A DNA stretch of 64,000 bases from Prevotella sp. (GCA_017417465.1 JAFPZD010000145.1:1-64000); one strand, 5' to 3'; shown: positions 9,029 through 17,540, numbered from the stretch's first letter. The notes: generated from the sequence alone by a model not told the origin. Made by a program: numbers and translations.

Positions 9029-9036
9029 TATTTTTG
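9029..9036 (+). promoter_or_regulatory. -33/-7 promoter for the GldB-like operon
   Basis: TTTG at 9005-9008, a 20-bp spacer and TATTTTTG at 9029-9036 form one of the best matches to the Bacteroidota promoter in this window. Confidence 0.75.
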
Positions 9037-9066
9037 CACCGCGTTTTAACAAACATAAATCACCGG

Positions 9067-9846
9067 GTGCGTAAATTATATCTTATATCGCTGCTTTTGA
9101 TGTCCATTTGCATAGGCTGCCAATGGCATCTCCGCCCTGCTGACGTCGAGGCCGACAGCACGGCTATTACCGTCGAGCGCTACGACCGTCCGGAGGTGCT
9201 CTTCCTGACGACGGGTGACTTTGCGGCCCTCCAGCAGCTGAAGACCGGCTACCCTACGCAGACGCGCATGCTTATAGAAGATGTGCTGAATCTGGGACGG
9301 GTAGACGATGCCGACATCAACACCCGTTTCCTGCTCTTTTTCCAGGACAGCACCCTGCAGGCCCTCATGGCCGACGTGGAGCGTGAGTTCGTCAGCCTCG
9401 ACGACGTGAGCCGCCAGCTGACGGAAGCCTTCGACCGCCTGCGCACGATGCTACCCGACGTCGAGGCGCCCGTCATCTACAGCCAGGTAGGGTCGCTCGA
9501 CCAAAGTATCATCGTCGGCGATGGCCAGCTGGGCATCTCGCTCGACAAGTATCTGGGCAGCGATTACCCCCTCTATTTGAAGTATGGCTACAGCGAGCAA
9601 CAACGGCAGATGATGACGCGCCGCTACATCGCCCCCGACTGCGTGGGCTTCTTCCTGCTGAGTCTCTATCCGCCTTCTGGCGACACACTCAACATGAACC
9701 ACATGGCGCGCATCCAGTATGTGGTAAACCGTGCCATGAACGACCGCGTCTTCACCCACGAGGGCATTGCCTATGTCGAGAACTTCATGAAACAGCACAA
9801 GAACATGACTGTCGAACAGCTGCTAAGGTTGGACAGTGAACAATGA
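9067..9846 (+). CDS. GldB-like lipoprotein
   Basis: The protein resembles GldB-related lipoproteins of Bacteroidota, envelope proteins linked in gliding species to motility and type IX secretion; its role in a non-gliding organism is uncertain. GTG 9067 is chosen as start because it lies after the predicted transcription start and opens a lipoprotein signal (MRKLYLISLLLMSICIGC). The upstream frame has no better codon. The mature part (about 240 aa) contains PEVLFLTTGDF, FLLFFQDSTLQ and SLDQSIIVGDGQLGISLDKY. It is probably the first gene of an operon with the two DUF4230 genes that follow. Confidence 0.65.
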   Translation: MRKLYLISLLLMSICIGCQWHLRPADVEADSTAITVERYDRPEVLFLTTGDFAALQQLKTGYPTQTRMLIEDVLNLGRVDDADINTRFLLFFQDSTLQALMADVEREFVSLDDVSRQLTEAFDRLRTMLPDVEAPVIYSQVGSLDQSIIVGDGQLGISLDKYLGSDYPLYLKYGYSEQQRQMMTRRYIAPDCVGFFLLSLYPPSGDTLNMNHMARIQYVVNRAMNDRVFTHEGIAYVENFMKQHKNMTVEQLLRLDSEQ

Positions 9847-9881
9847 CAATCAGATAAGCGCCTGCTAAACCTGCTGAACCC

Positions 9882-10505
9882 GTGGTTAAAAAAACGTCAG
9901 ATAACAAAACAATCATTCGGTGCGTCGTAGCCGTCGTGGTACTCGCCGCCATCCTCACCATCACCGCGTTTGCCGTGAAGGCCGGCAAAGCACGTGCCGA
10001 CGTACACGAGACCTTCGACCAGACGCCGATGCTCTACACCATGGAGTGCGTGGCGCAGACCATCGTAGCCCACAAAGGGGCCGAGGCCCTGAAATGGGTT
10101 GGCGACCGCGACCTCATCGTGCCCGTGAAAGCCAGCATCAAGGTGGGCTACCGCCTCTCCGATATCAGCGATGTGAACATCGAGGGCCAGCGCGTGACGT
10201 TGACGCTGCCAGCCCCTGTGGTGGAGATTCAGAATCCTGAAGTGGTCTACGACGAGGCCATCACGAAGGTGGGCTTCTTCCGTCGGAAGTTCTCGCAGGA
10301 GGAGCTGTCGGCCATCACCGCCGAGGGTGTGCAGCAGCTGGAAGAGCGCCTCGACAGCTACCAGCTCATCGAGCCCGCGCAGCAGCAGGCACAGCTTATC
10401 ATTGCGGGCATGCTCCGCGCCAAGGGCTACGAAGTGGTGTTTCGTGCCGCCCCCACTGAAGGCATCGTGGAAGGTGCGCTGAAACGGCTGAAAACGAGAG
10501 AATGA
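9882..10505 (+). CDS. DUF4230 membrane-anchored protein, first copy
   Basis: The function is unknown. GTG 9882 starts a protein of 207 aa with an N-terminal transmembrane helix (about residues 11-32) and a soluble domain of the DUF4230 type. Landmarks are VPVKASIKVGYRLSDI, VTLTLPAPVVEIQNPEV and a C-terminal helical part (EEELSAITAEG-like, with QQAQLIIAGMLRAKGY). The gap to the lipoprotein upstream is 35 bp. A related but more diverged protein follows at 10667, so the pair looks like an old tandem duplication. Confidence 0.75.
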   Translation: MVKKTSDNKTIIRCVVAVVVLAAILTITAFAVKAGKARADVHETFDQTPMLYTMECVAQTIVAHKGAEALKWVGDRDLIVPVKASIKVGYRLSDISDVNIEGQRVTLTLPAPVVEIQNPEVVYDEAITKVGFFRRKFSQEELSAITAEGVQQLEERLDSYQLIEPAQQQAQLIIAGMLRAKGYEVVFRAAPTEGIVEGALKRLKTRE

Positions 10506-10507
10506 TA

Positions 10508-10630
10508 GAATCAGTCGTAATGACGTTATAACGATAAAACGCAATAACGACGGTCGAAATAACGTTATAACGATATAACGCAATAACGACGGTCGTAATG
10601 ACGTTATAACGATATAACGAAATAACGAAA
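10508..10630. repeat. 39-40-bp repeat array related to 6426-6625
   Basis: Units with CGACGGTCG(A/T)AAT and ACGTTATAACGATATAACG recur about 39 bp apart (10548, 10587, with a partial unit before). The motif style matches the array upstream of the glycosyltransferase. It separates the two DUF4230 genes. Confidence 0.8.
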
Positions 10631-10666
10631 AATAGTCAAATCGTGAAATAGAGAAATAGTCAAATA

Positions 10667-11674
10667 ATGAAGCGTCTCTGGGTTTATATCGTCTTTTCGG
10701 TCGTGCTGTTGGCAGCCATCCTGTGGGGTGTCAACCGCGTGACGGGCGTGTTCAACGGCGCAACGGCCATCTTTCGCTCGCAGACCGCCATCAGTGCCGT
10801 CACGCTGAAGGACATCGCGCCCACCATGCAGCTACGCACACTCACGCTACAAAAGGAGCTACTTGTCAGTCAGTACCGCCAGAACCCCTGGTACCAGGGC
10901 GACGATGAGATTCACGTTGTCTATCCCGGCCGCATCGACCTCGGCTTCGACCTCCACCGCTGTGGCGACGACTGGCTGCAGGTGGTGGGCGACACGACGT
11001 TTGTACACCTGCCCCCCGTGGAGATTCTCAATGCCAAGAGCAACTACACGGGCATTGCCGACGTAAAAATCGAGGTGGGCACATGGACGGGCGACGACAT
11101 GAACCGCCTCCACGACCGTGCCAACGCCATGATGCTGCGCAGCTGTGAGGCCGACGACTGCTACCGCCGCGCCGAGAAGCTGGGAGCCGAGACCCTTATT
11201 GAGCTACTCACGTCGTTCGGCTACCGAAACATCACGGTCGACGTCGACCACCGCGACCGCTATGGCAGCTACACCTTCGGCGGCGACGACCGCGCCTTCC
11301 AATACTGGACGGAAGGCACATCACGCTACCTGAAGTTCCGCGACGGCTCACGCCTGGTCTACGACGGGCTCGGCGAGTACGAGCTGCTTGCCTTCGCCGA
11401 CCTTTTCCGCAGCTATCTCGACAGCACACCTGCCGTAGCCACCGTGGCGACACTCACCGGCCAGAAGTCGGTGCAGCCACGCACGCAGGTTGTCGTCCGT
11501 CGCGGGCACCAGCTGCAGTTCGCCTTCGTCGATGCCCCATGGACAACGGCCAACGCTAAGGCCGCCCTCACCCCCTACCACCAGACCATCCGCCAGCACA
11601 TCGCAAACCGTAGCGACCAGGTCAGCGTGGAGCTTCTCGACCGTAATCGCCGCCCCCTCTATCGTCTGAAGTAA
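10667..11674 (+). CDS. DUF4230 membrane-anchored protein, second copy
   Basis: The function is unknown. The 335-aa protein has a single N-terminal transmembrane helix (MKRLWVYIVFSVVLLAAILW) and a DUF4230-like domain (about residues 45-180) with VVYPGRIDLGFDL, VHLPPVEILNAKSNYT and RAEKLGAETLIELLTSFGY. A C-terminal extension of about 150 residues is absent from the first copy and not recognised. The spacing is filled by the repeat array. A strong hairpin terminator follows the stop codon. Confidence 0.75.
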   Translation: MKRLWVYIVFSVVLLAAILWGVNRVTGVFNGATAIFRSQTAISAVTLKDIAPTMQLRTLTLQKELLVSQYRQNPWYQGDDEIHVVYPGRIDLGFDLHRCGDDWLQVVGDTTFVHLPPVEILNAKSNYTGIADVKIEVGTWTGDDMNRLHDRANAMMLRSCEADDCYRRAEKLGAETLIELLTSFGYRNITVDVDHRDRYGSYTFGGDDRAFQYWTEGTSRYLKFRDGSRLVYDGLGEYELLAFADLFRSYLDSTPAVATVATLTGQKSVQPRTQVVVRRGHQLQFAFVDAPWTTANAKAALTPYHQTIRQHIANRSDQVSVELLDRNRRPLYRLK

Positions 11675-11700
11675 GGGCAGGCCACCACATAGGCAAGCAA

Positions 11701-11743
11701 AACATTGGCGACCCACAAACGTCTGTCTGAGGGTCGCCAATGT
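11701..11743. terminator. Bidirectional terminator
   Basis: ACATTGGCGACCC pairs with GGGTCGCCAATGT, flanked by AAAA and TATTTGTTT. It separates the convergent DUF4230 unit and rocD. Confidence 0.85.
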
Positions 11744-11764
11744 ATTTGTTTCACGATTACCTGA

Positions 11765-13021
11765 TCATGCCATCTCCTCGAAAGTCTCGCGGATAATATC
11801 GATGGCCTTGCGGAGCTCAGCCTCCTTGATGACGAGGGGCGGAGCGAAGCGGATGATGTCGTCGTGCGTCGGCTTGGCCAGCAGGCCCTTCTCCATCATC
11901 TTCAGGCAGATGTCCCAAGCTGTCTTGTCGCCGATGGGCTTTGTGACGATGGCGTTGAGCAGGCCACGGCCACGCACCTGAACGATGAACGGCGAATTGA
12001 TCTTCATAATCTCCTCACGGAAGATGCGGCCCATCTTCTCAGCGTTCTCCACCAGGTGCTCACGCTTCACCACCTTCAGGGCCTCAACAGCCACACGGGC
12101 AGCCAGCGGGAAACCGCCAAATGTCGAACCGTGCTCGCCGGCCTTCACGTTGAGCATGATATCGTCGTCGGCCAGACAGGCAGAGACAGGCAGCACACCG
12201 CCACCAAGAGCCTTGCCCAGGATGACAATGTCGGGACGCACGCCGTCGTGCTCCGAGCAGAGCATGCGACCGGTGCGGGCGATACCCGTCTGCACCTCGT
12301 CGGCAATCAGTAGCACGTTGTGCTGATGGCACAGGTCGTAGCACTTCTTCAGATAGCCATCGTCGGGCACGAAGACGCCAGCCTCGCCCTGGATAGGCTC
12401 AGCGATGAAGGCGCACACCTCGTCGCCATACTTGTCGAGGGCCTCCTCAAGAGCCTTCGGGTCGTTATAGGGAATACGGATGAAGCCCGGCGTCAGCGGA
12501 CCGTACTGGGCGTACGAGCTGGGGTCGTTACTCATGGTGATAACCGTCACCGTGCGACCATGGAAGTTTCCCTCGCAGCAGATAATCTTAATCTTGTCGT
12601 TCTCGATGCCCTTCTTCACGGCACCCCAGCGGCGAGCCAGCTTCAGGGCGGTCTCCACGCCCTCGGCACCCGTGTTCATAGGCAGCACGCGGTCGTAGCC
12701 GAAGAAGTCGTGCATGAACTTCTCATACTCGCAGAACGGCTCACTATAGAAGGCGCGGCTGGTGAGGCAGAGCTTGTCGGCCTGGTCCTTCAGGGCCTTG
12801 ACGATGCGGGGGTGGCAGTGCCCCTGGTTCACGGCGGAGTAGCTTGAGAGGAAGTCGAAGTACTTCTTGCCCTCGACGTCCCAGACATAGATGCCCTTAC
12901 CCTTGGCGAGCACCACCGGTAGCGGGTGGTAGTTGTGTGCGCCGTACTTCTCCTCCAGACCCATCAGCCTCTGGCTGGCCGTTTTCTTCGTTGTGGATTT
13001 CTTTGTTGTTTTTGTTGCCAT
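11765..13021 (-). CDS. rocD: Ornithine aminotransferase
   Basis: RocD is a cytoplasmic PLP enzyme that transfers the delta-amino group of ornithine to 2-oxoglutarate, giving glutamate-5-semialdehyde/P5C. The 418-aa protein is of class-III aminotransferase type: [44 protein letters not shown] and the PLP lysine in [16 protein letters not shown]. An N-terminal Lys/Thr-rich tail of about 18 residues precedes the fold. P5C dehydrogenase (34527-36155) would take its product to glutamate. Its own -7 element lies at 13055-13062. Confidence 0.95.
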   Translation of the reverse strand: MATKTTKKSTTKKTASQRLMGLEEKYGAHNYHPLPVVLAKGKGIYVWDVEGKKYFDFLSSYSAVNQGHCHPRIVKALKDQADKLCLTSRAFYSEPFCEYEKFMHDFFGYDRVLPMNTGAEGVETALKLARRWGAVKKGIENDKIKIICCEGNFHGRTVTVITMSNDPSSYAQYGPLTPGFIRIPYNDPKALEEALDKYGDEVCAFIAEPIQGEAGVFVPDDGYLKKCYDLCHQHNVLLIADEVQTGIARTGRMLCSEHDGVRPDIVILGKALGGGVLPVSACLADDDIMLNVKAGEHGSTFGGFPLAARVAVEALKVVKREHLVENAEKMGRIFREEIMKINSPFIVQVRGRGLLNAIVTKPIGDKTAWDICLKMMEKGLLAKPTHDDIIRFAPPLVIKEAELRKAIDIIRETFEEMA

Positions 13022-13054
13022 ATTGATTAAAGGTTAGGTAATTGTAATACGGCG

Positions 13055-13062
13055 CAAAGTTA
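13055..13062 (-). promoter_or_regulatory. -7 element TAACTTTG for rocD (minus strand)
   Basis: CAAAGTTA on the plus strand, 33 bp upstream of the rocD ATG. Confidence 0.7.
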
Positions 13063-13147
13063 CAACTTTTTATCAGAATAGCGCAAATACAAAGAAAAAA
13101 AATGCTACGCGCCAACAATTTTTAGCACTCGCCCCGCCTATAGGCAA

Positions 13148-13189
13148 CAAAAACGAAGCGGAGACACGGATGGAAATCCGCGTCTCCGC
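13148..13189 (-). terminator. Terminator after the ribosomal protein operon
   Basis: GCGGAGACACGGAT and ATCCGCGTCTCCGC form a 14-bp stem with one mismatch. On the minus strand it is followed by TTCGTTTTTG. Confidence 0.75.
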
Positions 13190-13211
13190 CAGATGATAAT
13201 GCGTCAAGCGA

Positions 13212-13769
13212 TTACTCTGCGGCGGGAGCCTCCTCAGCCTCTTCGGCGAGAGCCTCTTCTTCCTCGACGACAGCCTCCTCAGCGACGGGAGCTTCCTCGA
13301 CAACGACGGGAGCCTCCTCCTCAGGAGCGTTCTCGGCGACGACGGTGACGGGCACCTCGATGGTCACCTCCTTGTGGAAATGAACCAGGGCCACATACTC
13401 GCCCACCTTCTTGATGTCCTTCATCGTGATGATCTTGCGGTCGATGTCATGACCAAGCTTCTGCAGCTCCTCGGCAACCATGGCGGCGTTGACGCTACCA
13501 TACAGCTGGCCCGTTGAGCTCACCTTGGCGGCGATGGTCAGGGCAACACCCTGCAGACCGTTGCCACGCTCCTCGGCGGCAGCCTTCTGGGCGGCAAGCT
13601 TGTGAGCCTGCTGACGCAGGTTCTCGGCGAGCACCTTCTTGGCCGACTCCGATGCGATGATGGCTTTCCCCGTGGGGATGAGGTAGTTACGTCCGTAACC
13701 GGACTTCACGTTCACGATATCGTTCTTGTATCCCAGACCGATAATGTCTTCTTTCAGTATCAATTCCAT
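13212..13769 (-). CDS. rplI: Ribosomal protein bL9
   Basis: bL9 is a protein of the large ribosomal subunit. The N-terminal domain (MELILKEDIIGLGYKNDIVNVK-type start, GYGRNYLIPTGKA), the connecting helix and the C-terminal domain (to about residue 148) are intact. A further 35-residue tail of Glu, Ala and Val makes the protein 185 aa. Acidic tails of this sort are common on bL9 in Bacteroidota, so it is not treated as an anomaly. It is the third gene of rpsF-rpsR-rplI, 21 bp after rpsR. Confidence 0.95.
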   Translation of the reverse strand: MELILKEDIIGLGYKNDIVNVKSGYGRNYLIPTGKAIIASESAKKVLAENLRQQAHKLAAQKAAAEERGNGLQGVALTIAAKVSSTGQLYGSVNAAMVAEELQKLGHDIDRKIITMKDIKKVGEYVALVHFHKEVTIEVPVTVVAENAPEEEAPVVVEEAPVAEEAVVEEEEALAEEAEEAPAAE

Positions 13770-13790
13770 ACTCTAAGTCCTCCTTTTCGT

Positions 13791-14057
13791 TTATTTCATC
13801 AGGTCGGTAACATAGGGCAGCAAAGCAATCTGGCGTGCGCGCTTGATGGCCTGAGCCACGCGGCGCTGGTACTTCAGCGAGGTGCCCGTGATGCGGCGGG
13901 GCAGAATCTTACCCTGCTCGTTGAGGAACTTCTTCAGGAACTCGGGATCCTTGTAGTCGATGTACTTGATGCCAAGCTTCTTGAAGCGGCAATACTTCTT
14001 CTTCTTCGTGTCGATGGAAGGAGCGTTGAGATAACGGATTTCTGATTGTTCTGCCAT
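13791..14057 (-). CDS. rpsR: Ribosomal protein bS18
   Basis: bS18 is a small-subunit protein that binds next to bS6. The 88-aa sequence contains [20 protein letters not shown] and the conserved [20 protein letters not shown]. It starts 3 bp after the rpsF stop, so translation is likely coupled. Confidence 0.95.
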   Translation of the reverse strand: MAEQSEIRYLNAPSIDTKKKKYCRFKKLGIKYIDYKDPEFLKKFLNEQGKILPRRITGTSLKYQRRVAQAIKRARQIALLPYVTDLMK

Positions 14058-14060
14058 AGT

Positions 14061-14408
14061 TTAAGCCTCCTCTGTTTTTGTCTGATACTTCTTGCGACGC
14101 TTCTCGGCATACTCGACGGCATACTTGTCGAGCTTCACGGTCTGGAAGCGGATGACCTTCTCGTCACGGCGGAAGGCAGTCTCCAGTGTCATGATAACTT
14201 CCGGCTCAGCCTTGAACTGCAGCAGGAAATAGAACCCGCTGGTCTTCTTTTCAATCTGGTAAGCCAGTTTCTTCAGTCCCCAGGCCTCTTCGTTCACAAT
14301 CTCGGCACCCTTTTCGGCGAGCACCTTCTTGAACTTTTCGACCGTTTCCTTTGTCTGATCGTCAGACAAAACGGGAGTCAAAATGAAAACGGTTTCGTAC
14401 TGATTCAT
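14061..14408 (-). CDS. rpsF: Ribosomal protein bS6
   Basis: bS6 is the bS18 partner in the 30S platform. The 115-aa sequence has the typical opening [18 protein letters not shown], and later [20 protein letters not shown]. It heads the operon. The promoter is the -7 element at 14464-14471, leaving a leader of about 50 nt. In other bacteria that leader can bind bS6:bS18, but I could not recognise the binding motif here. Confidence 0.95.
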   Translation of the reverse strand: MNQYETVFILTPVLSDDQTKETVEKFKKVLAEKGAEIVNEEAWGLKKLAYQIEKKTSGFYFLLQFKAEPEVIMTLETAFRRDEKVIRFQTVKLDKYAVEYAEKRRKKYQTKTEEA

Positions 14409-14463
14409 AAAAACGTTTTGAATAATTGTTTGTTAAAAGGGTTACTTTGCTTAAAAGCGGGTG

Positions 14464-14471
14464 CAAAGGTA
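14464..14471 (-). promoter_or_regulatory. -7 element TACCTTTG for rpsF operon (minus strand)
   Basis: CAAAGGTA on the plus strand, 55 bp upstream of the rpsF ATG. Confidence 0.7.
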
Positions 14472-14578
14472 CACATTTTATTTGAGATTCTATGGCCATG
14501 CGCCGAGTTTTCAGTACTAATTAAGTTTTTTTAAGTCATAAACGCCCCTACCCCGTGCCTTTTCTCGATAAAAATGCG

Positions 14579-14586
14579 TACTTTTG
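14579..14586 (+). promoter_or_regulatory. -7 element TACTTTTG upstream of the small membrane protein and trmD
   Basis: TACTTTTG lies 40 bp upstream of ATG 14627. A small GCCCAGTGTCCTGGGC hairpin sits in the leader. Confidence 0.7.
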
Positions 14587-14626
14587 CAGCCGAAAAGCCC
14601 AGTGTCCTGGGCGCATCACCATAAAG

Positions 14627-14794
14627 ATGAAGACATTGAAAGACTGCCTCGGCATTATCCTCATCAGCATTGGCGTGCTAGCATTGGTGGCGTTACACCT
14701 TACGGGTGTCACGTTCATCAACTGGCTTCTCCTGCTGCCCCTCGTGCTCATCGTCGTCGGCACGGCACTCCACGTCTGGCGCCAACGGCAATAA
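14627..14794 (+). CDS. Small membrane protein with two transmembrane helices (55 aa)
   Basis: The function is unknown. ATG 14627 follows the -7 element by 40 bp. The sequence [19 protein letters not shown] then VALHLTG then [15 protein letters not shown] forms two hydrophobic helices with a short turn, ending in a basic HVWRQRQ tail. It precedes trmD by 35 bp on the same strand and is probably cotranscribed with it. Confidence 0.7.
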   Translation: MKTLKDCLGIILISIGVLALVALHLTGVTFINWLLLLPLVLIVVGTALHVWRQRQ

Positions 14795-14795
14795 T

Positions 14796-14830
14796 TTTCA
14801 ATTCTCAATTCTCAAATCTCAAATCTCAAA
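14796..14830. repeat. Heptanucleotide-like repeat ahead of trmD
   Basis: CAATTCT and CAAATCT units run up to and into the trmD start codon. They belong to the same style as the arrays at 29242, 34500, 51066 and 52754. Confidence 0.75.
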
Positions 14831-15507
14831 TGAGAATAGACATCATAACTGTTTTGCCCGAAATGATTGAGGGCTTCGTCCACGAGTCCATCCTGGCACG
14901 TGCCGAGAAAAAAGGACTGGCCGAGATCCGGCTGCACAACCTGCGCGACTACACGCTCGACAAGTGGCGGCGCGTCGACGACTATCCATACGGCGGCAGC
15001 GCCGGCATGGTGATGCAGTGTGAGCCCATCGACCGCTGTATCACCGCCCTGAAAGCCGAGCGCGACTACGACGAGGTCATCTTCACATCGCCCGACGGCG
15101 AGCAATTCAACCAGCACATCGCCAATGAGCTGTCGCTACGCGGGAACCTTATTATATTATGTGGCCACTACAAGGGCGTCGACCAGCGTGTGCGTGACCA
15201 CCTCATCACCCGCGAGATCAGCATTGGCGACTACGTCCTGACAGGTGGCGAACTGGCGGCAGCCATCATCGCCGATGCCGTGGTGCGCGTGGTTCCCGGC
15301 GTCATCGGTGACGAGCAGAGCGCCCTCTCCGACTGTTTCCAGGACGACCTTCTGGCAGCACCCATCTACACTCGGCCCGCCGACTACCGTGGCTGGCGCG
15401 TGCCAGAGATCTTGCTCTCTGGCAACGAGGCAAAGATCCGCAACTGGGAGCTCGAGCAAGCCATAGAGCGCACACGCCGCCTCCGTCCCGACCTGCTGGA
15501 GAAATAG
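14830..15507 (+). CDS. trmD: tRNA (guanine-37-N1)-methyltransferase
   Basis: TrmD methylates G37 of tRNAs with G at position 36, using S-adenosylmethionine. ATG 14830 is chosen since [16 protein letters not shown] is the usual N-terminus of the family, and the longer frame only covers the upstream gene. The deep trefoil knot is visible in [13 protein letters not shown] and [13 protein letters not shown]. The C-terminal domain has [21 protein letters not shown]. It is 225 aa, the usual size. A 100-bp inverted repeat follows after about 80 bp. Confidence 0.95.
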   Translation: MRIDIITVLPEMIEGFVHESILARAEKKGLAEIRLHNLRDYTLDKWRRVDDYPYGGSAGMVMQCEPIDRCITALKAERDYDEVIFTSPDGEQFNQHIANELSLRGNLIILCGHYKGVDQRVRDHLITREISIGDYVLTGGELAAAIIADAVVRVVPGVIGDEQSALSDCFQDDLLAAPIYTRPADYRGWRVPEILLSGNEAKIRNWELEQAIERTRRLRPDLLEK

Positions 15508-15585
15508 GTTTAGGCACAGAATGCGCAGGATGTTTTTTGTGTTCAAATTGCCACAAAAACATGATTTGATCACGTACTATTGGTA

Positions 15586-15685
15586 CCCTTGAAAATGAAG
15601 TTATGTTCATCGGGCTACGAACCTAGGTTCGTGGGCCGATGAACATAGGTTCGTAGCCCGATGAACATAACTTCATTTTCAAGGG
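15586..15685. repeat. Inverted repeat with 39-bp perfect arms
   Basis: The arm 15586-15624 is the exact reverse complement of 15647-15685, with a 22-bp loop that itself repeats parts of the arm (GGTTCGTGGGCCGATGAACA). It could fold into a very long hairpin in RNA or a cruciform in DNA. Confidence 0.9.
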
Positions 15686-15699
15686 CAGTAGCAACCCTC

Positions 15700-15795
15700 C
15701 TCGGAGAAGTCTTGCACGCCTCTCGGAGAGCACATACACTCCTCTCGGAGAGCACATACACTCCTCTCGGAGCAAACTCACGCTCCCCTCGGAGA
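15700..15795. repeat. 22-bp tandem repeat, family with CTCGGAG core, copy a
   Basis: CTCGGAG recurs at 15700, 15722, 15744, 15766 and 15788, a 22-bp period. Related arrays stand at 32825-32905 and 53918-54022. Confidence 0.85.
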
Positions 15796-15919
15796 AGACT
15801 GATAATCCGTTTGGCAGGACTTGCCGAATGATTGCCAACCGACAGGAACGGAACAGGCCCCGGAGGCATCAAAGCTTCCGGGGCCTGTGTGATGATTAGT
15901 TGGTTATACGCTGAAAGGA

Positions 15920-16072
15920 TTAATCCTCATCGTCCCAACCGCCACGCTCACGGGATGCGCCTTCTCCAGAACTCATATCATCACCTACACCCATCGAAGA
16001 GGTAGACTGCATCACATTCTGGATTTGAATATTCACCACACTAATTGAGGGCTCTACATATGACTTTTTCAT
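15920..16072 (-). CDS. Small peptide of the 'SR....WD(D/E)E' type (50 aa)
   Basis: The function is unknown. The reading frame starts at ATG (complement of 16070-16072) and ends at TAA (15920-15922). The sequence begins MKKSYVEPSISVVNIQI, passes a Met/Ser/Gly-rich middle (VMQSTSSMGVGDD) and ends SRERGGWDDED. It shares the M-K--Y--P-I start, a Gly/Asp middle and the SR....WD(D/E)E end with the 61-aa peptide at 3093-3278. It lies 45 bp downstream of an exported protein on the same strand, the same arrangement as the first copy. Confidence 0.7.
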   Translation of the reverse strand: MKKSYVEPSISVVNIQIQNVMQSTSSMGVGDDMSSGEGASRERGGWDDED

Positions 16073-16117
16073 AACTTCTATCTTTTTTGGAATTAATTAT
16101 TCAACAAATAACACTTC

Positions 16118-17425
16118 TTACTTCACCAGTACTTTTTTGCCATTCACAATGAACAGTCCCTTCTGGGCATTCTCTACACGCTGACCCTGAAGGTTAAAGA
16201 CCTCATTCTGGCTTTCCATAGAAATGCTTTCAATACTGGTAGTAGTCTCATCTTGGAAGCTCATGAAGTTCGCGCCACGAGCACCTGCTGCATTGATACC
16301 ATTGAGTGTGATATAGCCCTTATACTGACCAACGGTTACGCCAGATCCACCAGATCCACCAGAAACAACCTTATGGATTAAGTTGTCTGTGCCAACAACA
16401 TAGTTTCCTTCAGGAACGGTCATCTTTTCAGAAGAAAGGTTACCAAACATACCATATGCTTCGGTAGCTTCAGCGGGAGCGCCACTAAATGTGGCAGTAA
16501 GTTCAGAAGCCGTTGCTTTGAAAATATAAGCCTTACCTGCTTCAAGCGTTTCTACCGACTCCAAGTTGATGCCAGCCAGATTATCACCATTCATCACCTT
16601 ACTTGTAATCTTATAAACTGTAGCACCTGTCACTGTAGCAGCGAAAGGCAGACAAATAGTGCCGAAGTTGCCAGAAGTCACGGTACGGGTGTAGGTAGGA
16701 TAGGCATGCCATGAACCGCCATAATAGTAAGAACAGTTATTAAGCTCCTCTGACAATGTTGTAGTGGGAACGTAAAGTGGGGTAGCAGAGTCGAAGTGAT
16801 TTGCATTCCATACCACGTTCGTGCCATAGAAGTTATCATAACCAGCTCCATATTGACCATCACCATCATTAACCTGCTTTTCCGAAGTGAAGGTAACACG
16901 ATAGAAGCTCTCACTTGGAACAAATGCAGAGTAGATGTTGTTGTCTCCTGCTGTCATAGCGAGGCCCCTCAAAGCGCCACGGTTGGACGCACTGCTATCG
17001 TTCCACCATCCATCATGCATGTAAACGTTCTCCCAACCCAAAGCATTGTAGAAATATACCATGGTGTCAGGATAACGTACAGTAAGGGTCGGTTGACCAC
17101 TCCATGTGACGCTAAACACATAGTAACCTGTGGTTGAGACAGTCAACTGAAAGTTGGCAGAGCCATTGCTTGTGTCAAAACTTGTGATGGTAGTTGTCCC
17201 CGTGATGGAGGTATTATATTCATAGGCTCCGTACCAAGTACCACCATCAATTTTGAATTGGTAAGCTGTATTACTGGCTTCCAAATAAACTGCCACAGGC
17301 CCGTTGTCGAGACAGTAGTCTGCAGAAGCATTCCACGAGTTAAACGTTCCTTTGAGATAGTTCCATGCGCTCGCGTTCATCACCCCCATGACCATCACGA
17401 GGGCTGTAAGTAAAAGTTTTTTCAT
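16118..17425 (-). CDS. Exported beta-rich protein with C-terminal sorting-type tail
   Basis: The function is unknown; it is likely a surface or secreted binding protein. It has a signal peptide (MKKLLLTALVMVMGVMNASA), then two modules of 95-110 residues rich in aromatic residues and Gly (NYLKGTFNSWNASADY; ENVYMHDGWWNDSS) that resemble carbohydrate-binding beta-sandwiches. A domain with GTICLPFAATVTGATVYKI is shared with the protein at 626-3061. The tail is VFNLQGQRV...KGLFIVNGKKVLVK. It has 435 residues. It is AT-richer than most neighbours and is followed by a 50-aa peptide gene. Confidence 0.8.
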   Translation of the reverse strand: MKKLLLTALVMVMGVMNASAWNYLKGTFNSWNASADYCLDNGPVAVYLEASNTAYQFKIDGGTWYGAYEYNTSITGTTTITSFDTSNGSANFQLTVSTTGYYVFSVTWSGQPTLTVRYPDTMVYFYNALGWENVYMHDGWWNDSSASNRGALRGLAMTAGDNNIYSAFVPSESFYRVTFTSEKQVNDGDGQYGAGYDNFYGTNVVWNANHFDSATPLYVPTTTLSEELNNCSYYYGGSWHAYPTYTRTVTSGNFGTICLPFAATVTGATVYKITSKVMNGDNLAGINLESVETLEAGKAYIFKATASELTATFSGAPAEATEAYGMFGNLSSEKMTVPEGNYVVGTDNLIHKVVSGGSGGSGVTVGQYKGYITLNGINAAGARGANFMSFQDETTTSIESISMESQNEVFNLQGQRVENAQKGLFIVNGKKVLVK

Positions 17426-17540
17426 TTTGTTTTTTGTTTTTGTTTAGTTGTTATTAAATTAGTTATCGCTTCGTATTCAGCCCAGTGGCTGTAGCCGTTG
17501 TTCCGGGCGGGGTAGAGTAAACATTGTTAGTGTTCAGTTG

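Larger units (their letters stand above)
15508..15919. other. Gene-free stretch after trmD
   Basis: This 412-bp stretch holds no convincing gene. It contains a long inverted repeat (15586-15685), a 22-bp repeat array (15700-15795) and a stable hairpin, ACAGGCCCCGGAGGC with GCTTCCGGGGCCTGT (15853-15888). That hairpin lacks a T run on either side. Confidence 0.8.

Noticed and set aside
13212-13330. Acidic tail of bL9 as a repeat insert
   Set aside because: Acidic Ala/Glu-rich C-terminal extensions on bL9 are common in Bacteroidota, and the DNA does not match any repeat family in the window.
14584-14829. Upstream extension of trmD
   Set aside because: The frame covers the 55-aa membrane protein gene and a repeat in another frame. 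The standard TrmD N-terminus is at 14830.
15700-15795. Possible CRISPR array (regular short repeats)
   Set aside because: The repeats are contiguous with no unique spacers of constant length, and no cas genes are near. The same applies to the 28-bp array at 26104-26199, the 40-bp array at 6426-6625 and the 21-bp array at 40315-40397.
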